From assembly GCA_000827495.1 (NCBI GenBank), contig KN817564.1, forward strand, positions 1 to 64,000: a stretch of 64,000 bases of DNA. Reading direction: 5' to 3'. The DNA comes from Hypholoma sublateritium FD-334 SS-4. Taxonomy: Eukaryota > Basidiomycota > Agaricomycetes > Agaricales > Strophariaceae. The translations under genes and the position numbers were made by a program. The notes beneath the pieces were generated by a model. That model was not told where the DNA came from, searched no databases, and was given only the letters and a program-made list of their open reading frames with translations. Below, piece after piece: positions 63,061 to 64,000 of this stretch (position 1 is the stretch's first letter; the number at the start of each line of letters is the position of its first letter).

Positions 63061-63859
63061 TTATACGCTGTCCTGGACCGCGGCGTAGTCGCTTTCCACC
63101 CCGGGCTCCAGCAGCGACGCATGGACAAAGATCGCCAGGGCCGAGCAGAACACGATGGAGAAGAACGTGCCGAAGGGGCCAGCCCAGAGGAACATGGGGA
63201 TGCCAATCACGAACAGACCTGCGTAGAGGTGCTTCTGCGTGATGGTGTGGTCGCCGACCTGGGTCGCCTCTGGTGCTGGAAAGGCGCTCGCTGTGAATAG
63301 ACGCGCAGGAACAAGTTAGACGGGACGCACCGAATTTGTTGATGAGCGCAAAGCCGCCGACGAGGAAGGCGAGCGAGAAGAGGAGGAGGTAGTTCATGAT
63401 GCTGGTTGGGGGGCGGGTGCATGAGCGCGGGTCAGACAAAGTGAGCAGACAAGGCGGGCGTGCTTACACCGCATAGATGGCAAGCAGGGCGACGATCAGC
63501 AGGTAGTTCCCTGTGGCTCGGCGTCAGTCCTATGTCCCTTCAGTGCAGGCAAGAGGCAATATCCACCTGAAAAGTAACGGGTATTGTAGGATATCCGCTG
63601 CGTGCGGGGTCAGCGTTTCGCCCGTCGCTCGGATTGGCGCATATGCTCACTGAAGTAGCCTGGTTCATATCAGCGGGCCTTGACAGGCGCTGGTAGTCGA
63701 AGAACTCCGATGCTGGGCGCATGCCCGACAGCTTCGTCTCCTACAAAGCGCAGAAAAATAGACGAGAAATTAGCACGGGTTGTGCATTGCAAATATACCA
63801 AGTGCATGACGCACCCTGATAGACCTGAGGGTGTCGGTGACTTTGAGGAGGGCTTCCAT
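63061..63859 (-). CDS. PRA1-family (prenylated Rab acceptor, Yip3-like) membrane protein
   Basis: Six exons (63859-63815, 63740-63651, 63597-63567, 63510-63468, 63401-63331, 63275-63061) give 164 aa, the usual PRA1 size. The N-terminal cytosolic part has MRPASEFFDYQRLSRPADM and RISYNTRYFSGNYLL; two hydrophobic hairpins follow (LLIVALLAIYAVIMNYLLLF with FLVGGFALINKF, and LYAGLFVIGIPMFLWAGPFG with FFSIVFCSALAIFVHASL), then an acidic tail. PRA1/Yip3 proteins interact with prenylated Rab GTPases in ER-Golgi traffic. Every intron is GT-AG and phase-consistent. Confidence 0.9.
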
Positions 63860-64000
63860 GGTATTTTCTGGGTGCTGCACGTTGGGGTATGAGGTTAAAG
63901 GCGGAGATGCGTGGCTGCTCGACGGTGAATTAGAAATACAGGTGGACGCACGCAGCACACCGCAGCGGCGCAGTCCACTGTCACGCTGGATGTTTGCGCC
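63860..64000. other. Right edge, upstream of the PRA1-like gene
   Basis: 141 bp with no feature beyond likely promoter and leader of the minus-strand PRA1-like gene. Confidence 0.3.

Overview
The window is a 64 kb piece of a filamentous basidiomycete genome, most likely an Agaricomycete (polypore or mushroom type). The evidence is dense genes split by short GT-AG introns of about 45-65 bp, a Plavaka-type transposase, and fungal versions of every housekeeping gene found. Coding frames were rebuilt exon by exon. With the junctions given below each gene model stays in frame from ATG to stop; the two that needed a forced junction (formate dehydrogenase and BRE1) are flagged. Function calls come from motif recognition, not from database searches.

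Left end (1-8.1 kb): a mobile-element region. A nine-exon, apparently intact Plavaka/CACTA-type transposase (1485-5786, +) is divergent from a DUF6698-like gene that runs off the left edge (1-1075, -). Every ambiguous base (N) in the window lies here. To the right is 2.3 kb of AT-rich DNA without a convincing gene; it carries a diverged 216-bp direct repeat pair.

Centre-left (8.1-34.5 kb): cytosolic isoleucyl-tRNA synthetase, the tri-snRNP protein SNU23/ZMAT2, an ERD1-like EXS protein, NAD formate dehydrogenase, the histone acetyltransferase GCN5, a GH45-like secreted protein with a hydrophobic tail, a secretory cyclophilin with an apparent retained-intron switch between a luminal and a membrane-anchored C terminus, the ribosome-biogenesis helicase DBP7, the MYST acetyltransferase ESA1, a small single-pass membrane protein of unknown function, a CSL (CBF1/Su(H)/LAG-1) transcription factor, and an unknown 484-aa protein behind a clear TATA box.

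Centre (34.5-37.4 kb): about 3 kb without a gene, whose middle is strikingly GC- and CpG-rich.

Right half (37.4-64 kb): a PSMG4-like proteasome chaperone, the DYRK kinase YAK1, a PHOSPHO-type HAD phosphatase, TFIIH subunit TFB1/p62, the Golgi coiled-coil protein CASP/COY1, mitochondrial ribosomal protein uS9m, the H2B ubiquitin ligase BRE1, a fused allantoicase-ureidoglycolate lyase, an F-box protein, the release-factor glutamine methyltransferase MTQ1, an ERT1/AcuK-type Zn2Cys6-PAS regulator, and a PRA1-family membrane protein.

Many genes are arranged head to head over 110-190 bp spacers (SNU23/ERD1, DBP7/ESA1, phosphatase/TFB1, COY1/MRPS9, MTQ1/ERT1, GCN5/GH45-like), which suggests shared promoters. 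Apart from the element at the left, the window looks like ordinary syntenic core genome. No CRISPR array, rRNA or convincing tRNA gene was seen.
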